Under the pieces are notes generated by a model, which did not search any database, was not told where the DNA came from, and saw only the letters and a list, made by a program, of their open reading frames with translations. Both the position numbers and the translations under genes were made by a program. Of a stretch of 64,000 bases of DNA, positions 26,713 to 35,538 are shown one piece after another (the first letter of the stretch is position 1; each line of letters starts with the position of its first letter). This DNA comes from Jiangella asiatica (lineage in GTDB: Bacteria > Actinomycetota > Actinomycetes > Jiangellales > Jiangellaceae). The stretch spans positions 1 through 64,000 of the forward strand of contig NZ_SMKZ01000005.1 in assembly GCF_004349065.1 (NCBI RefSeq). The letters run 5' to 3'.

Positions 26713-27060
26713 TCAGTGGAAGGAGTCGCCGCAGGCGCACGAGCCGCTGGCGTTCGGGTTGTCGATGGTGAAGCCCTGCTTCTCGATGGAGTCGACGAAG
26801 TCGATGGTGGCGCCGCCCAGGTACGGAGCGCTCATCCGGTCGACTACGACGTTCACGCCGCCGAAGTCCTTGACGACGTCGCCGTCGAGCGACCGCTCGT
26901 CGAAGAAGAGCTGGTAGCGAAGGCCCGAACAGCCACCCGGCTGAACGGCGATGCGCAGCTGCAGGTCGTCGCGGCCCTCCTGGTCGAGCAGCGCCTTCAC
27001 CTTCGACGCCGCGCCTTCCGTCAGCACGACACCGTCGGTGACCTGTTCCTGAACCGTCAT
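26713..27060 (-). CDS. erpA: A-type Fe-S carrier (HesB/IscA/ErpA family)
   Basis: The protein has 115 residues with the three conserved cysteines: GGCSGLRYQL and the C-terminal SCACGDSF. A-type proteins carry 2Fe-2S or 4Fe-4S clusters to targets. The radical-SAM LipA, NadA and the Rieske protein encoded in this window are possible clients. The ATG at 27060 was chosen because it gives the usual ErpA length; earlier in-frame codons extend into the gap. It is monocistronic, followed by a strong hairpin. erpA is used as the closest name. Confidence 0.9.
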   Translation of the reverse strand: MTVQEQVTDGVVLTEGAASKVKALLDQEGRDDLQLRIAVQPGGCSGLRYQLFFDERSLDGDVVKDFGGVNVVVDRMSAPYLGGATIDFVDSIEKQGFTIDNPNASGSCACGDSFH

Positions 27061-27154
27061 CTCGTTCTCCTGCTCCGAGGTCGGACTACGTCTCAACGCT
27101 ACAACGCACCCGTCGTGCGCGGCATTCCTCACTCTTCATCCATGGTCGCACATC

Positions 27155-28276
27155 TCAGCGGCTCCACGTACGAGCCACTCGCTCGGCGACGGCGGCCAGG
27201 CTCTCCCGCGGCCGGCCGAAGGACTCCTCGGTGCCGACGATGTCGACCATCGCGTAGGCGGCCTCGATGCCGTTGGCGCGCAGCTCACGGTTGCCCACCT
27301 GCACGGCACCGGCCATGGCGATGCACGGGCACAGGGCGGGCCCGGCCAGGCCGGCCAGCCCGGACACCACCTTGCCGCTCATGGACTGCCAGTCCAGCTT
27401 GCCCTCCCCGGTGATGACGAGATCGGCGCCGGCCACCAGGGCGGGCAGCCCCACGGCGTCGGCGACGGTGCTGAACCCCAGCTCGCGCCGCCCGCCGAGC
27501 AGCAGCAACCCGTAGCCGAGGCCACCGGCGGCCCCGGCGCCCTTGTGGTCGGCGAGCCGGCGGTCGGCCAGGTCGGCGAGCCGGGTGAGCGCGGCGTCGG
27601 CGGCGAGACGGTCGCCGTCGTCGACGATGCCCTTCTGCGGGCCGAACACGTTGGTGGCACCGCGCAGGCCGAGCAGCGGGTTGTCCACGTCGGTCGCGGC
27701 GACCAGCTCGACGCCTGCGGTCCGCTTCCGGGCCGCCTCGAGATCCAGCTCGGTCAGCTCGGCCAGCGCCTGGGGCCCGCCGGTCAGTGCGCCGTCGGGC
27801 GCTGAGACCGCGCCGAGCGCGGCGACCAGGCCGGCTCCCCCGTCGTTGGTGCCCGATCCGCCCAGCCCGACGACCACCCTCGTGGCGCCGGCGTCGACGG
27901 CGTGCGCGACGAGCTCGCCGACGCCGTACGTGCTGGCCCGCTGAGCGGCGCCGGGTTCGGGCAGCCGCCCGTCCGGGCCGGGAGGCAGCAGCGCCAACCC
28001 GCACGCCTGCGCGGACTCGACGTACGCGGTCTTCCCCACCAGCAGGAACGTGGCCGGTGCCGGCTCACCGAGCGGCCCGCGGACCGTGGCCGCGAGGAGC
28101 TCACCGCCCAGGCACGAGTGCAGGACGTCGACGAAGCCGGGTCCGCCGTCAGCCATCGGGACGGTGACAACGTCGTCGTCCGGGGCGGTCCGGCGCCACC
28201 CTTCGGCGATGGCGTCGGCGGCTTCGACCGCGGTGAGCGTTCCGGCGAACTTGTCGGGGGCAACCAGGATCCGCAT
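27155..28276 (-). CDS. glxK: Glycerate kinase (GlxK/GarK family)
   Basis: The protein has 373 residues. The N-terminus MRILVAPDKFAGTLTAVEAADA matches the family, and the central glycine-rich GLGGSGTNDGGAGLVAALG is the diagnostic nucleotide-binding segment. LVITGEGKLDWQSMSGKV marks the C-terminal lobe. It phosphorylates D-glycerate (to 2-phosphoglycerate in most characterised members), feeding photorespiration-like or glyoxylate pathways. The start was set at the ATG at 28276; longer frames run into the divergent acetyltransferase promoter region. The 73-bp gap to that gene is the shared promoter zone. Confidence 0.95.
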   Translation of the reverse strand: MRILVAPDKFAGTLTAVEAADAIAEGWRRTAPDDDVVTVPMADGGPGFVDVLHSCLGGELLAATVRGPLGEPAPATFLLVGKTAYVESAQACGLALLPPGPDGRLPEPGAAQRASTYGVGELVAHAVDAGATRVVVGLGGSGTNDGGAGLVAALGAVSAPDGALTGGPQALAELTELDLEAARKRTAGVELVAATDVDNPLLGLRGATNVFGPQKGIVDDGDRLAADAALTRLADLADRRLADHKGAGAAGGLGYGLLLLGGRRELGFSTVADAVGLPALVAGADLVITGEGKLDWQSMSGKVVSGLAGLAGPALCPCIAMAGAVQVGNRELRANGIEAAYAMVDIVGTEESFGRPRESLAAVAERVARTWSR

Positions 28277-28349
28277 GGCCCGAGTGTGCCGCATTCGCGG
28301 CGCGCGCAAATGTCTGGCATCGCGCCGGGAATGCTGGTGCAGTAGCCCT

Positions 28350-29189
28350 ATGCGGATCCGCCCGATGCGCCCGGACGACGTAGAAGCCGCCGAGCGGCTC
28401 ACCGCGCTCGCGTTCGAGATCGAGCGGTCCGAGGAGCACGGTGCCCGCTGGTGCCGGCAGATCGCGCACGTCATCGACACCGATCCGGGCGGATGTTGGG
28501 TCGCCGACGCCGACGGCGAGACGCGGATCGTCGGCGTGGCCGTCTCGATGCGCCGCGACCTGCTCTGGCTGCTCACCACCTACGCCGTCCGCCCCGACCA
28601 GCAGGGCCGCGGCATCGGCCAGGCGCTGCTGGACGCCGCGATCGGCTACGGGGCCGGCTGCCTGCGCGGCATGCTGACCTCGCGGCCGCACCACGGTGCG
28701 TTGCGTCGCTACCGCCGGGCCGGATTCTCCCTGCACCCCACCATGCGGCTCACCGGCACCGTCGACAGGTCCACGCTGCCGGTCGTCGACGGCGTCCGCG
28801 TCGGCACCGCCGCCGACCTCGACCTGGTCGACTCCGTGGACCGGCGGGTGCGTGGCGCTACGCACCGCCTCGACAACGCGCTGCTGATGGAGCTCGGCAC
28901 GCTACTCGTGTGCGACCTGCTGACCGGCAGTGGCTACGCCTACCTGACGTCGTGGGGTGTCGCGCCGCTGGCGGCCACGAACCGTGCGGTGGCGCAACGG
29001 TTGCTGTGGGAGGCGCTGGCCCGCGTTGAGCCGGGTCGGGCGATCGACGTGCGCAATCTCACATCCGACCAGGAGTGGGCGGTCGATGTGGGTCTCGCCG
29101 CAGGTCTCCGCCTCGACCACGACGCCTACCTGGCGCTACGCCACATGCGGCCGCCCGAACCGTACATTCCGTCCGTCGCGTTCGGCTGA
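28350..29189 (+). CDS. GNAT family N-acetyltransferase, possibly two-domain
   Basis: The protein has 279 residues. The N-terminal ~135 residues form a complete GNAT fold: MRIRPMRPDDVEAAERL start, then YAVRPDQQGRGIGQALLDAA with the acetyl-CoA signature QQGRGIGQALL. The second half (~145-279, starting at VRVGTAADLDLVDSVDRRVRG) has a similar length and could be a degenerate second GNAT domain, as in tandem GNATs. The substrate is unknown. It is divergent from glxK. Confidence 0.85.
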   Translation: MRIRPMRPDDVEAAERLTALAFEIERSEEHGARWCRQIAHVIDTDPGGCWVADADGETRIVGVAVSMRRDLLWLLTTYAVRPDQQGRGIGQALLDAAIGYGAGCLRGMLTSRPHHGALRRYRRAGFSLHPTMRLTGTVDRSTLPVVDGVRVGTAADLDLVDSVDRRVRGATHRLDNALLMELGTLLVCDLLTGSGYAYLTSWGVAPLAATNRAVAQRLLWEALARVEPGRAIDVRNLTSDQEWAVDVGLAAGLRLDHDAYLALRHMRPPEPYIPSVAFG

Positions 29190-29304
29190 CGGCGTGGGAC
29201 GATTGTGAACGCGGCGTGTGTTGCAGACGACGCCGAGGTGACGCGACCGTTCGCCCACGACATGGTTGGGCGTGCCGGCCGCCGAAGGAAAGGGCTGACC
29301 AGCC

Positions 29305-30501
29305 GTGACCGTGACCGACAACCCGTCGACGCCCGTGCCGCTCCTGCTGCTCGGCCGCGGCGCCGACCCCACCAGTGAGCGCGGAGTCGAGTGTCCGGGC
29401 GACCTCCCGGCCGCCAGCGATCCCGACCTTGTCGAGCGCGCCAGGGCCGCGCGCGCCGCCCTGGGCGAGCGCGTGTTCGTCCTGGGTCACCACTACCAGC
29501 GCGACGAGGTCATCCAGTTCGCCGACGTCACCGGCGACTCCTTCAAGCTCGCCCGCGACGCCGCGGCCCGACCGACTGCTCCGTACATCGTCTTCTGCGG
29601 CGTGCACTTCATGGCCGAGTCCGCCGACATCCTCACCGGCGACCACCAGCAGGTGGTCCTGCCGGACCTGGCCGCCGGCTGTTCGATGGCCGACATGGCC
29701 CGGCTGCTGCAGGTCGAGGACGCGTGGGCCAGGCTGGCCGCGGCAGGGGTGGCCGACGTCACCGTCCCGATCACGTACATGAACTCCTCCGCCGACATCA
29801 AGGCGTTCTGCGGCCGGGGCGGCGGCGCGGTCTGCACGTCCAGCAACGCCCGGCAGGCGCTGGACTGGGCGTTCTCCCCCGAGGGCGCCGGTGGCCAGAA
29901 GGTGCTGTTCCTGCCCGACCAGCATCTGGGCCGCAACACCGCGGTACTGCAGCTGGGCATGTCGCTGGACGACTGCGTGGTCATCGACCCGCACAAACCC
30001 GACTTCGGCGTCACCGACCAGGAGCTGCGCTCGGCCACGATGCTGCTGTGGAAGGGCCACTGCTCGGTGCACGGCCGCTTCTCCGCCGACTCCGTCGCCG
30101 ACGTGCGCGCCCGCATCCCCGGCGTCAACGTCCTGGTGCACCCGGAGTGCAAGCACGAGGTGGTCACCGCCGCCGACTACGTTGGCTCGACGGAGTACAT
30201 CATCAAGACCGTCGCCGCCGCGCCGGCCGGCTCGGCCTGGGCCGTCGGCACCGAGCTGAACCTGGTGAAGCGGCTGGCCGCGGAGCACCCGGACAAGACC
30301 ATCGTGTTCCTGGACCGGACGGTGTGCTTCTGCGCCACCATGAACCGCATCGACCTGCCCCACCTGGTGTGGGCGCTGGAGAGCCTGGTCGAGGGCCGCG
30401 TGGTCAACCGCATCGTCGTCGACGACGACACCGCGCACTGGGCGCGCGTCGCGCTGGACCGCATGCTGGCCCTACCAGGCGGCGGAGCCGTCAAGAACTG
30501 A
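29305..30501 (+). CDS. nadA: Quinolinate synthase A
   Basis: The protein has 398 residues. It condenses iminoaspartate with dihydroxyacetone phosphate to quinolinate. The 4Fe-4S ligands are seen as VFCGVHFMAE, HPECKHEV and CFCATMN, and LGHHYQRDEV is the N-terminal active-site motif. No nadB or nadC is adjacent, which is unusual because nadA is mostly in a nadABC operon; here it is a single gene. The GTG at 29305 has GAAGGAAAGG upstream. The stop lies 2 bp from the stop of pspAB on the opposite strand. Confidence 0.96.
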   Translation: MTVTDNPSTPVPLLLLGRGADPTSERGVECPGDLPAASDPDLVERARAARAALGERVFVLGHHYQRDEVIQFADVTGDSFKLARDAAARPTAPYIVFCGVHFMAESADILTGDHQQVVLPDLAAGCSMADMARLLQVEDAWARLAAAGVADVTVPITYMNSSADIKAFCGRGGGAVCTSSNARQALDWAFSPEGAGGQKVLFLPDQHLGRNTAVLQLGMSLDDCVVIDPHKPDFGVTDQELRSATMLLWKGHCSVHGRFSADSVADVRARIPGVNVLVHPECKHEVVTAADYVGSTEYIIKTVAAAPAGSAWAVGTELNLVKRLAAEHPDKTIVFLDRTVCFCATMNRIDLPHLVWALESLVEGRVVNRIVVDDDTAHWARVALDRMLALPGGGAVKN

Positions 30502-30503
30502 GG

Positions 30504-31070
30504 TCACACGCCGGGGGCGCCCCAGACGGGGAACCACCGGCTGACATCGGACTCGATGGGCAGGTCGCCGCCGACGATGGCGCGCACCTGCAGCTCCAGG
30601 GCGTTGTCGCGGTCCTGGGTGCGGGCGTTGACCGGCGCGAACGGGTAGAACGTGCCGCGCTTGTACAGGTAGACCAGCGCGAGCCCTTGCCCAGCGTCCG
30701 AGCGCAGCCCGATGGTGGTGCACAGCAGGGACGGCCCGAACCCGGCGGCCTCGAGCGTGGAGTTCACCGCGTGCAGGTCGGTGCACAGCTCCGACATCTG
30801 CGACGGCTCCCGGCGCACCACCAGCCAGGTGTAGCCGAAGTCGTCGTGCACCTCCTCCGGCTCCGAGCCGCCCAGCAACGTGGTGACCTCGGCCTTCAGC
30901 CGGGCGAACGGGCCACCTTCGACCTGCCGGAAGCACACAGCTCCCACCCCGGTGGGGTGCATCTGCGCCGACGCCTCCAGCGTCAGCGCCGCGGTGGGCA
31001 GCGCGAACAGCGCGTCGAGGTTGGGCTGGACCTGCTTGGACCTACCGAAGATGGCGTCGAGGATGCCCAC
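30504..31070 (-). CDS. pspAB: PspA-associated protein PspAB
   Basis: The protein has 188 residues, starting MGILDAIFGRSKQVQPNLDALFALPTAA, the PspAB start. The domain has no predicted membrane segment. PspAB is encoded next to PspA, PspAA and HtpX in actinobacteria and cyanobacteria and is thought to act in the envelope stress response; the molecular role is not known to me. Its start is 3 bp after the htpX stop. Its stop almost touches the nadA stop on the other strand. Confidence 0.88.
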   Translation of the reverse strand: MGILDAIFGRSKQVQPNLDALFALPTAALTLEASAQMHPTGVGAVCFRQVEGGPFARLKAEVTTLLGGSEPEEVHDDFGYTWLVVRREPSQMSELCTDLHAVNSTLEAAGFGPSLLCTTIGLRSDAGQGLALVYLYKRGTFYPFAPVNARTQDRDNALELQVRAIVGGDLPIESDVSRWFPVWGAPGV

Positions 31071-31073
31071 GGA

Positions 31074-31973
31074 TCACTCCCGGCCCAGCTCGACGGAGAT
31101 GCGGCTGAGCTGTTCGAGCCGCTTCTCCAGCGGAGGGTGCGAGGCGAAGAGGGAGGCGATGTCGAGCTTGCCGGTCAACGCGGGGACGAAGAAGAACGCG
31201 TTGTACGGCTCGGCGGCGCGCAGGTCCTTCCTCGGGATACGGCTCATGTCGCCTGAGATCTTGGTCAGCGCGCTGGCCAGCGCGGACGGCTGGCCGGTGA
31301 GGATGGCACCGGCGCGGTCGGCCGCCAGCTCGCGGTAGCGCGAGAGCAGCCGGGTGAGCACGTAGCTCACCGCGTACACGACCGCTGCCACGACCGTGAC
31401 GATCAGGACCATGATGGCGGCGTTGTTGTTGCCGCGGTTGTTGCCCAAACCCGACCACAGCAGCATCCGGGTGAGGAAGCCCGCCAGGACGCCGACCACC
31501 GACGCGACGGTCATCACCAGGACGTCGCGGTGGGCCACATGGGACAGCTCGTGCGACAGCACGGCTTCGAGCTCACGCTCGTCCAGGCGGCGCTGCAGAC
31601 CGCGGGTGACGGCGACGACGGCGCGCTCCGGGCTGCGACCAGCGGCGAAGGCGTTCGGGATGTCGGTGTCGGAGATCGCGACCCGCGGCTTGGGCATGTC
31701 GGCCAGCGCGCAGAGCCGGTCGATCAGCGCATGCAGCTCGGGCTCCTCGGCGGGCGACACCTCGCGGGCGCCCATGCCGGCCAGCGCCAGCCGGTCGGAG
31801 AAGAACCACTGGCCCCAGAGGACACCCAGCCCGATGATGACACCGAGGACCCAGCTGCTCGTGCCGAGCGAGATGGCCCCGATGAGCACCACGTAGAGCA
31901 GGGCCAGGACCACCATCGTCAAGCCCATCCGGAACGAGAGACCTCGGTCCGGGGCGAATCTCGAACTCGCCAA
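31074..31973 (-). CDS. htpX: Membrane zinc metalloprotease HtpX
   Basis: The protein has 299 residues with N-terminal membrane segments (MGLTMVVLALLYVVLIGAI and SWVLGVIIGLGVLWGQWF), the zinc motif LSHELSHVAHRD (HExxH) and two further membrane segments (VLVMTVASVVGVLAGFL, IMVLIVTVVAAVVYAVS). It degrades damaged membrane proteins. The start is the TTG at 31973, with AGGAAG 7 bp before it. It is followed by pspAB after 3 bp; pspA and pspAA lie upstream on the same strand with a 196-bp gap, so either one transcript or two. Confidence 0.94.
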   Translation of the reverse strand: MASSRFAPDRGLSFRMGLTMVVLALLYVVLIGAISLGTSSWVLGVIIGLGVLWGQWFFSDRLALAGMGAREVSPAEEPELHALIDRLCALADMPKPRVAISDTDIPNAFAAGRSPERAVVAVTRGLQRRLDERELEAVLSHELSHVAHRDVLVMTVASVVGVLAGFLTRMLLWSGLGNNRGNNNAAIMVLIVTVVAAVVYAVSYVLTRLLSRYRELAADRAGAILTGQPSALASALTKISGDMSRIPRKDLRAAEPYNAFFFVPALTGKLDIASLFASHPPLEKRLEQLSRISVELGRE

Positions 31974-32169
31974 CGTGCTTCCTTCCTACCCGCAGCGGGC
32001 GATACCGCTCCTACCCTGGCAACGGCGAGGCGATCGCGCCGGTTCCCGTCGGCTCCCAGCAAGCCGACGGGCAGCCACCACCTGCCGGCTCGACCAAGCC
32101 GGCGAAGCGCCGGACCGCCACCGGCGGCACCCCCGCGTCACCACCGCCATGCCCGCGACCGTCCGCGAC
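31974..32169. other. Gap between pspAA and htpX
   Basis: About 196 bp with no gene. It probably carries the htpX-pspAB promoter. I recognise no specific operator in it. Confidence 0.4.
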
Positions 32170-32463
32170 TCACTTGACCGGCGGCTCCGACGGAACCAAG
32201 CCCTCCTCGGTGAGCAGCTCGCGCACCTCGTCGATGTGGGCGTCGTCGTACGGGAGCACCAGGTCGCTGTCGACCAGGACGTCGTCGGCCAGCGCCGTAC
32301 CGACCCGGCGGACCTCGTTCAGCAGTGACGTCAGCGCCGCGCGGAACAAGTCGTCGTCGCCGCTCTCGATGGACTCACCGAGCGCGTCGTCGAGCCGGTT
32401 GAGCTCATCGAGGTGCGAGTCGTCGACCTCGAGCTGCCCCTCACCCATGATCCGGACGATCAC
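32170..32463 (-). CDS. pspAA: PspA-associated protein PspAA
   Basis: The protein has 97 residues, MIVRIMGEGQLEVDDSHLDELNRLDD, which is the compact PspAA domain of actinobacteria. The ATG at 32463 overlaps the pspA stop by 4 bp (ATGA), so the two proteins are made in step. The C-terminal half is acidic. It is thought to work with PspA; the function is not established. Confidence 0.9.
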   Translation of the reverse strand: MIVRIMGEGQLEVDDSHLDELNRLDDALGESIESGDDDLFRAALTSLLNEVRRVGTALADDVLVDSDLVLPYDDAHIDEVRELLTEEGLVPSEPPVK

Positions 32464-33251
32464 AGCTGGCCCTCCTCGCGCTGGCGCTGCGCCTGCGGCT
32501 CCGCCGCCGGCTCCGCACCTTGACCCTCGAGCTGCTTCGGCGGCTCGGTGCCACCGGTGATTCCCTGCTTCATGCGCGACAGCTCCAGCTCGACGTCGCT
32601 GGTGGAGGCGAGACGGTCCAGCTCGAGGGTGATGTCGTCCTTCGAGGTGCCGGTCGGGTCGTCGAGCGCGCCCGAGGCCAGCAGCTCGTCGATGGCTCCG
32701 GCGCGGGCCTGCATGTTGGCCGTCTTGTCCTCGGCGCGTTGGACAGCCATGCCGACGTCGCTCATCTCCTCGGAGATGCCGCTGAAAGCCTCGCCGATGC
32801 GCGTCTGCGCCTCGGCGGCGGTGTAGCTGGCCTTGATGGTCTCCTTCTTGGTGCGGAAGGACTCGACCTTGGCCTGCAGCCGCTGCGCGGCGAGGGTGAG
32901 CTTCTCCTCCTCACCCTGCAGCGAGGAGTGCTGCGTCTCCAGGTCGGTGATCTGGTTCTGCAGGCCCGAGCGGCGGGTCAGCGCCTCGCGGGCCAGATCC
33001 TCCCGCCCGAGGGACAGCGCCTTCTGCGCCTGCTCCTGCAGCTTGCCCGACTGCGACTGCAGCTGGGTCATCTGGACCTCGATGCGCTTGCGGCTGGTGG
33101 CGACGTCGGCCACGCCACGGCGCACCTTCTGAAGCAGCTCCAGCTGCTTCTTGTAGGAGTAGTCGAGCGTCTCCCGGGGGTCCTCGGCGCGGTCGAGCGC
33201 CTTGTCGGCCTTGGCCCGGAAGATCATGGACATTCGCTGGAGGATCCCCAT
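32460..33251 (-). CDS. pspA: Phage shock protein A (PspA/IM30/Vipp1 family)
   Basis: The protein has 263 residues, almost entirely alpha-helical and coiled-coil, with the family start MGILQRMSMIFRAKADKALDRAEDP. It forms ESCRT-III-like oligomers that bind stressed membranes. It is the first gene of the pspA-pspAA unit, overlapping pspAA, and is followed downstream by htpX and pspAB. The ATG at 33251 was chosen because it gives the conserved N-terminus. No PspB/PspC/PspF homologue is present, as usual in actinobacteria. Confidence 0.96.
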   Translation of the reverse strand: MGILQRMSMIFRAKADKALDRAEDPRETLDYSYKKQLELLQKVRRGVADVATSRKRIEVQMTQLQSQSGKLQEQAQKALSLGREDLAREALTRRSGLQNQITDLETQHSSLQGEEEKLTLAAQRLQAKVESFRTKKETIKASYTAAEAQTRIGEAFSGISEEMSDVGMAVQRAEDKTANMQARAGAIDELLASGALDDPTGTSKDDITLELDRLASTSDVELELSRMKQGITGGTEPPKQLEGQGAEPAAEPQAQRQREEGQL

Positions 33252-33369
33252 CTGGCCAGGTATCCCTTTCTCGAGCTGGTGCAGTGTCGTGCACACTGTT
33301 TCCACCAACCCTACGGTGTAGTGCCGCACGGTGGCAGGGTCGGTTGCATACTGGCCTACCCTGGTAGGC

Positions 33370-33957
33370 GTGTTCCGTCGCCGAACTTCTCCCGAGACCG
33401 CCGAGGTCCCCGCCGCCGAGACGGCGGACGACGCTGCCCCCCAGGCCGGCAAGGGCCGGCCAACACCGAAGCGCAGCGAGGCCGAGAAGGCGCGCAAGCA
33501 GCGCGTCCGTCCAGCTCTCAACCGGCGCGAGGCCATGCGCCGCGACCGCGAGCGGATGCGTGCCGAGCGGGCCAAGACCCGGCAGGCGATGAACACCGGC
33601 GACGAGCGCCACTTCCTCAAGCGCGACCAGGGCGACGTGCGCCGCTTCCTGCGCGACTACGTCGACTCGCGCCGCACGGTGGCGGAGTTCTTCCTGCCCA
33701 TCATCCTGGTCATCCTGCTGACCAGCCTGATCGGCATCGCGCAGGTGCAGCTCATCTCCACCGTCATCTGGCTCGGCGCCATGATTCTGCTGGTCGTGGA
33801 CTTGACGTTGCTCGGGTTCCGGGTGAAGCGTGAGGTACGCAAGCGCTTCCCCGACGAGACCGGAAAGGGACACGTCTTGTACGCCGTCACCCGCGCCACC
33901 CAGCTTCGCCGGCTCCGGCTGCCCAAGCCACAGGTCAAGCCCGGGACGCTGGTGTGA
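33370..33957 (+). CDS. DUF3043 membrane protein
   Basis: The protein has 195 residues from the GTG at 33370 (FRRRTSPETAEVP start). The N-terminal ~95 residues are highly charged and low complexity, then two membrane segments follow (TVAEFFLPIILVILLTSLIGI and IWLGAMILLVVDLTLLGF) with a basic C-terminus. The family is actinobacterial and of unknown function. The stop overlaps the next gene's start by 4 bp. It is divergent from pspA. Confidence 0.88.
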   Translation: MFRRRTSPETAEVPAAETADDAAPQAGKGRPTPKRSEAEKARKQRVRPALNRREAMRRDRERMRAERAKTRQAMNTGDERHFLKRDQGDVRRFLRDYVDSRRTVAEFFLPIILVILLTSLIGIAQVQLISTVIWLGAMILLVVDLTLLGFRVKREVRKRFPDETGKGHVLYAVTRATQLRRLRLPKPQVKPGTLV

Positions 33958-34463
33958 GCACCGCACCCACCGCCGACCGCGACCAGACCGGGCTGTTCAT
34001 CCGGGCGCTGCGCTACTCCGACCCCGTCGTGCGCGCGTTGGAGACCGAGCTGCAGCAGGAGTACGTCGAGCGCTACGGCGACCATGACGAGACCCCGGTC
34101 GAGCCGGACGAGTTCACCCCGCCGCACGGCCAGTTCCTCGTCGGCTTCGTCGGCAACGAGCCGGTCGCCACCGGCGGATTCCGCCGCCACGACGACGGCG
34201 TCGCGGAGATCAAGCGCATGTACGTCGCGCACGAGCACCGCGGCGGCGGCCACGCCCGGCGGTTGCTCGCCGAGCTGGAGGCCCAGGCCATCCGGGCCGG
34301 CTACCGCCGGGTGGTCCTGGAGACCGGGGTGCGCCAGCCGGAGGCCATGTCCCTGTACAGCTCCAGCGGCTACGTGCCCGCCGAGCCGTTCGGCCACTAC
34401 GTCGACGCCGAACTGAGCCGCTTCTTCACCAAGGACCTCGACGTTCGGCTCGACGACGCCTGA
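33954..34463 (+). CDS. GNAT family N-acetyltransferase
   Basis: The protein has 169 residues. The acetyl-CoA binding segment is MYVAHEHRGGGHARRLLAELE. Motifs before and after (VGNEPVATGGFRRHDDGVAEIKR and TGVRQPEAMSLYSSSGYVP) fit the fold. The GTG at 33954 overlaps the stop of the DUF3043 gene, so it is translationally coupled to it. Substrate unknown. Confidence 0.92.
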   Translation: MSTAPTADRDQTGLFIRALRYSDPVVRALETELQQEYVERYGDHDETPVEPDEFTPPHGQFLVGFVGNEPVATGGFRRHDDGVAEIKRMYVAHEHRGGGHARRLLAELEAQAIRAGYRRVVLETGVRQPEAMSLYSSSGYVPAEPFGHYVDAELSRFFTKDLDVRLDDA

Positions 34464-34488
34464 GCACCGGGCGGCGACGGCGTGCCGG

Positions 34489-34494
34489 TAGCGT
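34489..34494 (+). promoter_or_regulatory. -10 hexamer of leaderless promoter for the aldo/keto reductase gene
   Basis: TAGCGT ends 7 nt before the ATG at 34502, so transcription is predicted to begin at or next to the start codon. Confidence 0.6.
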
Positions 34495-34501
34495 CGCCGG
34501 C

Positions 34502-35506
34502 ATGGATTTCCGCCACCTCGGCCGCTCCGGTCTCAAGATCAGCGAGATCGCCTACGGCAACTGGATCACCCACGGCTCCCAGGTCGCCGACGACACCGCG
34601 ACCGCCTGTGTGCGCGCCGCCCTCGACGCGGGCATCACCACCTTCGACACCGCCGACGTGTACGCGGCCGGCCGCGCGGAGGCAGTGCTCGGGCGTGCCC
34701 TGGTCGGCGAACGCCGCGAGTCGCTGGAGATCTTCACCAAGCTGTTCTGGCCGGCCGGGCACAACGGCCCCAACGACCGCGGGCTGTCGCGCAAGCACGT
34801 CCGCGAGGCCATCGACGCCTCTCTGCGGCGGCTCGGCACCGACTACGTCGATCTCTACCAGGCGCACCGGTACGATCACGGCACGCCGCTGGAGGAGACC
34901 ATGGAGGCCTTCGCCGACCTCGTCCGGTCCGGCAAGGTGCTCTACATCGGTGTCTCGGAGTGGACCGCAGACCAGATCCGCGCCGGGCACGCCCTGGCTC
35001 GCGAGCTGAAGATCCCGTTCGTCTCCAACCAGCCCGAGTACTCCATGCTGTGGCGCGTGATCGAGTCCGAGGTCGTGCCGGCCTCGGAGGACGTCGGCGT
35101 GTCCCAGGTGGTCTTCTCGCCCATCGCGCAGGGCGTGCTGACCGGCAAGTACCAACCCGGCCAGCCGATCCCGGAAGGCTCCCGCGCCGCCCTGACCAGC
35201 GGTGGCAGCGACATCACCGGCCGCTGGCTCACCGACGACGTGCTCACCCGCGTACAGCGGCTGGCACCGCTCGCCGACCAGGCCGGGCTGTCGCTCGCGC
35301 AGTTCGCCGTCGCCTGGGTGCTGCAGAACCCCAACGTGGCGACGGCGATCATCGGTGCCTCGCGTCCGGAGCAGGTGGCCGAGAACGTCAAGGCCGCCGG
35401 CGTCCGGCTCGACGAGGAGCTCATGACCGCGATCGACGACGTGCTGGGCGACGCCGTCGTGCGTGACCCGGCGCTGACGGCGACCCGCTCCCCGTCCTCC
35501 CGCTGA
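34502..35506 (+). CDS. Aldo/keto reductase, potassium-channel beta-subunit type
   Basis: The protein has 334 residues of the AKR TIM-barrel. The catalytic tetrad is visible: Asp and Tyr in FDTADVYAAGRAE, Lys in IFTKLFW, His in YQAHRYDHG. MDFRHLGRSGLKISEIAYGNW is the family N-terminus. It reduces aldehydes with NADPH; substrate unknown. The start has no ribosome binding site but a -10 hexamer 7 nt before it, so the mRNA is leaderless. A dispersed repeat copy lies 33 bp after its stop. Confidence 0.93.
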   Translation: MDFRHLGRSGLKISEIAYGNWITHGSQVADDTATACVRAALDAGITTFDTADVYAAGRAEAVLGRALVGERRESLEIFTKLFWPAGHNGPNDRGLSRKHVREAIDASLRRLGTDYVDLYQAHRYDHGTPLEETMEAFADLVRSGKVLYIGVSEWTADQIRAGHALARELKIPFVSNQPEYSMLWRVIESEVVPASEDVGVSQVVFSPIAQGVLTGKYQPGQPIPEGSRAALTSGGSDITGRWLTDDVLTRVQRLAPLADQAGLSLAQFAVAWVLQNPNVATAIIGASRPEQVAENVKAAGVRLDEELMTAIDDVLGDAVVRDPALTATRSPSSR

Positions 35507-35538
35507 CACCAGGCACCACCGGGCATTCGGGCGGCTTT

